From Panacagrimonas sp041603235 (GTDB lineage Bacteria; Pseudomonadota; Gammaproteobacteria; Nevskiales; Nevskiaceae), in the NCBI GenBank assembly GCA_041603235.1, contig JBFIES010000005.1:62001-126000 (forward strand): 64,000 nt of DNA, given 5' to 3'. This document shows, piece after piece, positions 60,941 through 64,000 of the stretch (position 1 is its first letter; every line of letters begins with the position of its first letter). Both the position numbers and the translations under genes were made by a program. The notes beneath the pieces were generated by a model. That model was given only the letters and a program-made list of their open reading frames with translations, was not told the DNA's origin and ran no database searches.

Positions 60941-61936
60941 ATGAGCAAAGTTGCTCGCTTGCAGAAAGCAGAAGGTCCTGACCATATCCGCATCGTGGAC
61001 GAAGAAGTCGGGCAGCCAGGAAAAGGTGAGGTGCGGGTAAGCATGCGCGCTGCCGGACTCAATCGGGCGGAGTGGCTGTTCATGCATGGCCAGTATTTTG
61101 AGGCGCCAAAGGCCGACTCCCTGATCGGCATGGAAGGTGCCGGCGTGGTCGAGGCCATCGGTGAAGGCGTCAGCAATGTGAAGCCCGGAGATGAGGTTTG
61201 CATTTATCCAACTTTCTCCTGCTCCACCTATGGCGTCCTCGGCGAGAGCGTGATCATTCCGGATCATGCACTGGTGGCCAAGCCAGAGAACGTGAGCTTT
61301 GCAGAAGCCGCGGCGATTGGCATGGCCTATCCCACCGTGTACGGCGGGCTGGTCACCATGGGCGGTCTCAAGTCAGGAGATACTGCTGTGATCACGGCAG
61401 CGAGTTCCGGTGTGGGTCTGGCCGGTGTGCAGGTTGCCAAGGCGCACGGCGCAAAGGTGATCGCCACGTCCAGAAGCCGCGCCAAGGCAGACATTATCAA
61501 GGCGGCCGGTGCGGATCACGTGATCGCCACGGATGAAGAAAACCTGGCTGAGCGCATCATGGAAATTACCGGTGGCAAGGGTTTTGATGTCGCTATTGAT
61601 CCGGTGTCCGGCCCCTTCCTCGAAATGCTCGCAAACGCCGCCGCGCACGAAGCCCGCATTATTGAGTATGGCGCGCTGTCGATGGCGCCAGTGAACTTTC
61701 CGCTGTTCCCGGCCATTGCCAAGGGACTGCGCGTCATCGGCTTCCACGTTTGCTGGAACCTCTTTGATTTTCCCGATCGGCGCGAGGCCGCAGCTGCTGA
61801 TATCAACAAGCACATCAGCAGTGGCGTCTACCGGCCCAAGCTGGATAAGGAGTTTGCCTTCGCCCAGACAGCAGATGCCTATCGCTACCTCGCCAGCAAC
61901 GCGCAGGAAGGCAAGGTCATTATCCGGTTCGACTAA
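60941..61936 (+). CDS. Quinone-oxidoreductase-like MDR enzyme
   Basis: 331 residues of the zinc-independent medium-chain dehydrogenase/reductase group. NADPH-binding ITAASSGVGLAGVQVAKAHGAKVIATSRS (about 147-175); the catalytic-zinc Cys position is Asn-Arg (AGLNRAEW), so no zinc is expected. Likely reduces an enone, quinone or aldehyde. GAGGAG six bases before ATG. It is the last gene of the TetR operon; an aldehyde made by the SOI-like proteins would be a plausible substrate, but this is inference. Confidence 0.87.
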   Translation: MSKVARLQKAEGPDHIRIVDEEVGQPGKGEVRVSMRAAGLNRAEWLFMHGQYFEAPKADSLIGMEGAGVVEAIGEGVSNVKPGDEVCIYPTFSCSTYGVLGESVIIPDHALVAKPENVSFAEAAAIGMAYPTVYGGLVTMGGLKSGDTAVITAASSGVGLAGVQVAKAHGAKVIATSRSRAKADIIKAAGADHVIATDEENLAERIMEITGGKGFDVAIDPVSGPFLEMLANAAAHEARIIEYGALSMAPVNFPLFPAIAKGLRVIGFHVCWNLFDFPDRREAAAADINKHISSGVYRPKLDKEFAFAQTADAYRYLASNAQEGKVIIRFD

Positions 61937-62044
61937 GGCCTGCGTTTCCTGCTCATGGCGTAGCCGAATGCATTCAGATGTTGTGCGGGAAGATGCCGCG
62001 CGGCATCTGGGTGATTTGGGCAGGAAAGCGCCCCGTAAATTGTT

Positions 62045-62803
62045 CTATTCCGATGTGGGCAGGGCGCTGCGATCCAGGTCTGGAATGAGCACCTCAAAGA
62101 GCGGCATATGCCCGTAGCGCAGTACGTATGGCTTGCCCTGGGTCAGGTCCTGCGATGCAAAGAAGAGCTCAATAAACAATTCATCCTTGAGGGGAAGTTC
62201 CTTCGATGAGGCATGTGCAATTTCATTTGCGCTGGCAGATAGCCGTTCCTTGCCCCGTCTGTCCAGTACGCGAATCCAGTCCGGTTTGAAGATGGCAACT
62301 GCCATCTGACTCTGCATCGCCTGCATCATTTTGGCGAAGGCTTGTGGATCGCTTGCATGCTCGGACGAGAACAGAGGAGAGAAACTTGCGGTGTCGCTAG
62401 CCGCCGCGAGCGCGAAGTTTGATGGATCAAGCTCCCCATGCACGCCATGCTCGATGCCGCTAAAGGAAAACCGCACTCTCACGGCCTTCTCGGAATTCGC
62501 TGGATTGTCGCTGCCGCTGGGTATGTCCAGATACGGTAGCGGTGCCAGCGCAATATCATGTAGTTCACCGTGCACATTGCCGGGCAGTTTCACGGCGACG
62601 TTCTTCGAGACTTTGGCGAAGACGCGCAGCGCCAAGAGCTTCATGAGCTTGCCGACAAGATAGAAGAATCCGACAACCGCCAGCACCATGCCGATGACTC
62701 GTGCGAGCAGGGGCAGGGGCTGCAGCAGGTCCGCTGCAAAGTTCAGCGTCAGTCCGAACAGCAGCAGTACTACGATGATCGGCAGCAGGAATTTTGCTAA
62801 CAC
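62045..62803 (-). CDS. Two-helix membrane protein, function unknown
   Basis: 252 residues from GTG 62803 (GGAG five bases upstream); an in-frame ATG at 62908 would overlap the upstream gene by 59 bases. Two membrane segments lie at about 5-22 and 32-50, followed by a 200-residue soluble domain rich in acidic and aromatic residues (VRVRFSFSGIEHGVHGELDPSNF). No family is recognised. It is co-oriented with the next membrane protein and hydrolase, 46 bases downstream of the former. Confidence 0.7.
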   Translation of the reverse strand: MLAKFLLPIIVVLLLFGLTLNFAADLLQPLPLLARVIGMVLAVVGFFYLVGKLMKLLALRVFAKVSKNVAVKLPGNVHGELHDIALAPLPYLDIPSGSDNPANSEKAVRVRFSFSGIEHGVHGELDPSNFALAAASDTASFSPLFSSEHASDPQAFAKMMQAMQSQMAVAIFKPDWIRVLDRRGKERLSASANEIAHASSKELPLKDELFIELFFASQDLTQGKPYVLRYGHMPLFEVLIPDLDRSALPTSE

Positions 62804-62849
62804 TTTGTCTCCATCATGAGTAAGGGCAATTGGGGCGCCCTGACGCGAA

Positions 62850-63641
62850 TCAAGCAGCCTGACTGCGACGCCAGGCCTGATAGCCGAGTACCACCAGTGC
62901 AACTTCATAAAGCTCTACCGCAGCATGGGCCACCGGAATCGGGGCCAGATAGAACATGCCGAGCATCGCCGGCCACTGCACTACAAACAAGGTGGCCACC
63001 ACGCTCCGCATGAAAAATTTGGGCGCTGCGGCAACGATCAGTACTTCGAATACAAAGAGCTTGATGCAGAAGTTCAGGCCGGCCTGTGCTTGCAGGCCCG
63101 TCAGTATGTCGTCCAGTCCATCGGCGCCCCAGTTGTAGTGCGTCCAGTAAGCCAGATGCGGAAAGTAGGGCAGTGCTGCACCCACTAGCAGGTAGCCGCA
63201 ACCCCATTTCTCAGAACGATTCCCGTTCTGGAAAAAACTGACGGCGTGTGCGGGAAACGCGCGCAATTCATTCCAGCCCGGCCCCGAAGTGCGCAGACAC
63301 CAGCCAGCATGTGCAATGCGTGCAATACAGAGCAAGACCCGCAGTCCGGTCAAGGCAAGTGCTTCTCCATCAAGGCCCTTGAAATGAAGTGCCGCGACCA
63401 GAATCAGAAACGAGATGCCGCTGCTGAAGCGAAACAGATTGAACCAGTGCCGCTTGCTGCGTGGCAGAAACAGTGCGCCCAAGTCCGTGATGGCCACGAA
63501 ACTGATGTAGTGCGCGACCAGCATCTGGCCGTGATCGTGATAGTCACGCCAGAACAGGCTGGTATAGAGCAGTACATCAAGCAGCAGGACGTGCAGGAAG
63601 GCGCGCTGTGACATTGCGGGCGTACTTGCAGCGGGTGTCAC
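62850..63641 (-). CDS. Polytopic membrane protein, function unknown
   Basis: 263 residues (GTG start; an ATG at 63614 is in frame). About six to seven membrane segments, with HDHGQMLVAHYISFVAITDLGALF near the N-terminus, SKRHWFNLFRFSSGISFLILVAAL, LPYFPHLAYWTHYNWGADG and KFFMRSVVATLFVVQWPAM. The many conserved-looking His/Trp residues hint at heme, quinone or metal binding, but no family is recognised. The gap to the upstream hydrolase is four bases, so they form one operon. Confidence 0.72.
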   Translation of the reverse strand: MTPAASTPAMSQRAFLHVLLLDVLLYTSLFWRDYHDHGQMLVAHYISFVAITDLGALFLPRSKRHWFNLFRFSSGISFLILVAALHFKGLDGEALALTGLRVLLCIARIAHAGWCLRTSGPGWNELRAFPAHAVSFFQNGNRSEKWGCGYLLVGAALPYFPHLAYWTHYNWGADGLDDILTGLQAQAGLNFCIKLFVFEVLIVAAAPKFFMRSVVATLFVVQWPAMLGMFYLAPIPVAHAAVELYEVALVVLGYQAWRRSQAA

Positions 63642-63645
63642 AGGA

Positions 63646-64000
63646 TCAGCTCAGGCCGTGCATGGTGAGGATGGATTTGGCCATCTCCGGCCCCTTGTAC
63701 TCTTCAATGAAGTGTCCGATGTCGGGAAAAATCTGCGTGTCTTCCTTGATTCGGGGCAGGGCTTCCTGCCACTGGGCGATGACTGAATCCTTGCCGCAGG
63801 CGTCCCACTGACCGAAGTATCCGCTGATCGGAATGTTCCGCCCCTGCGGCCCCCATTGCGCGCTGATGTTGTTCTGAATCCGCTGATAGAAAGCATGGTT
63901 GTCTTGCGTTCCGTGCCGCGCGTCTTCGTAGCGGTAGCCATGGCCCCAGAACGGTGTCTGCCGCACGTTCCGCTTTGAGCTTCTGGCATTGGCCTTGGTC
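63646..64000 (-). CDS. Alpha/beta hydrolase, C-terminal part (cut by window edge)
   Basis: At least 117 residues; the frame is open to position 64000 and the N-terminus lies outside. The tail resembles haloalkane-dehalogenase/epoxide-hydrolase-like enzymes: PISGYFGQWDACGKDSVIAQWQEALPR and the catalytic His in IFPDIGHFIEEYKGPEMAKSIL. The nucleophile elbow is not in view, so the reaction cannot be assigned. Probable operon with the two membrane proteins downstream. Confidence 0.8.
   Translation of the reverse strand, partial: TKANARSSKRNVRQTPFWGHGYRYEDARHGTQDNHAFYQRIQNNISAQWGPQGRNIPISGYFGQWDACGKDSVIAQWQEALPRIKEDTQIFPDIGHFIEEYKGPEMAKSILTMHGLS

Noticed and set aside
61991..62008. Perfect 18-bp palindrome AGATGCCGCGCGGCATCT after the MDR gene
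   Set aside because: Symmetric, but no T-run on either side; too little to call a terminator or operator.
1..64000. CRISPR arrays, tRNA, rRNA, integrase or transposase genes
   Set aside because: None was recognised by reading; no regularly spaced repeats other than the 157-bp and 9-bp tandem repeats.

Overview
The window looks like a chromosomal segment of an aerobic, high-GC Proteobacterium that lives on hydrophobic and aromatic carbon. Gene content (fused isobutyryl-CoA mutase, DUF1302/DUF1329/RND export genes, many CoA-dependent catabolic genes, Baeyer-Villiger and Rieske oxygenases, several AraC/TetR/MarR regulators) fits hydrocarbon- or steroid-degrading Gammaproteobacteria such as Solimonadaceae/Nevskiales or Immundisolibacter-like lineages. 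No rRNA or tRNA was seen, so the taxonomy is an inference.

Layout. 0.1-7.8 kb: a four-gene envelope operon (Tat-exported DUF1329, YCF48-like propeller, DUF1302 outer-membrane protein, MMPL/RND transporter). 7.9-12.3 kb: an AraC regulator divergent from icmF (B12-dependent acyl-CoA mutase). 12.4-16.3 kb: an HU-like protein and a minus-strand acyl-CoA synthetase/MarR/MaoC-hydratase operon. 16.7-18.5 kb: a REC-GGDEF-EAL protein with degenerate REC and GGDEF domains. 18.5-21.3 kb: cobQ and a btuF-like gene behind a clear cobalamin riboswitch, with a micro-ORF in the leader. 21.5-24.6 kb: a ketosynthase-like/DUF35 fusion and an SCP-x-type thiolase; the thiolase start region is repeated upstream as a 157-bp tandem repeat. 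24.8-27.7 kb: a lipoprotein and a PAS-GGDEF-EAL protein.

28.2-36.7 kb is a divergent CoA-catabolism block: CoA hydrolase/transferase, a FadJ-like crotonase without its dehydrogenase domain and a BadI-like ring hydrolase on the minus strand; SDR, succinyl-CoA:3-oxoacid CoA-transferase A/B, acyl-CoA dehydrogenase and thiolase on the plus strand. 36.8-41.9 kb holds GST, a Baeyer-Villiger-type monooxygenase, AraC, TetR and a lipocalin-like protein. 41.9-44.0 kb looks like an island edge: a HigBA pair, an esterase and a broken LuxR gene.

44.0-52.1 kb is the most striking part: a XylR-type sigma-54 activator divergent from a seven-gene operon that encodes an extradiol dioxygenase (BphC-like), a CarAa-like single-subunit angular dioxygenase, a BphA1A2-like dioxygenase with Rieske ferredoxin, a BphD-like hydrolase and a BphB-like dehydrogenase, preceded by an exact -24/-12 promoter. 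Together these could convert a biaryl or diaryl-heterocycle to a meta-cleavage product and hydrolyse it. No ferredoxin reductase or lower-pathway genes are present.

52.4-64.0 kb returns to ordinary genes: MAPEG, dbpA, a VOC protein, a phytase-like secreted protein, then a TetR-led operon containing a PF10118 metal-dependent hydrolase, two adjacent styrene-oxide-isomerase-like membrane proteins and a quinone-oxidoreductase-like MDR enzyme, and finally two membrane proteins and an alpha/beta hydrolase cut by the window edge.
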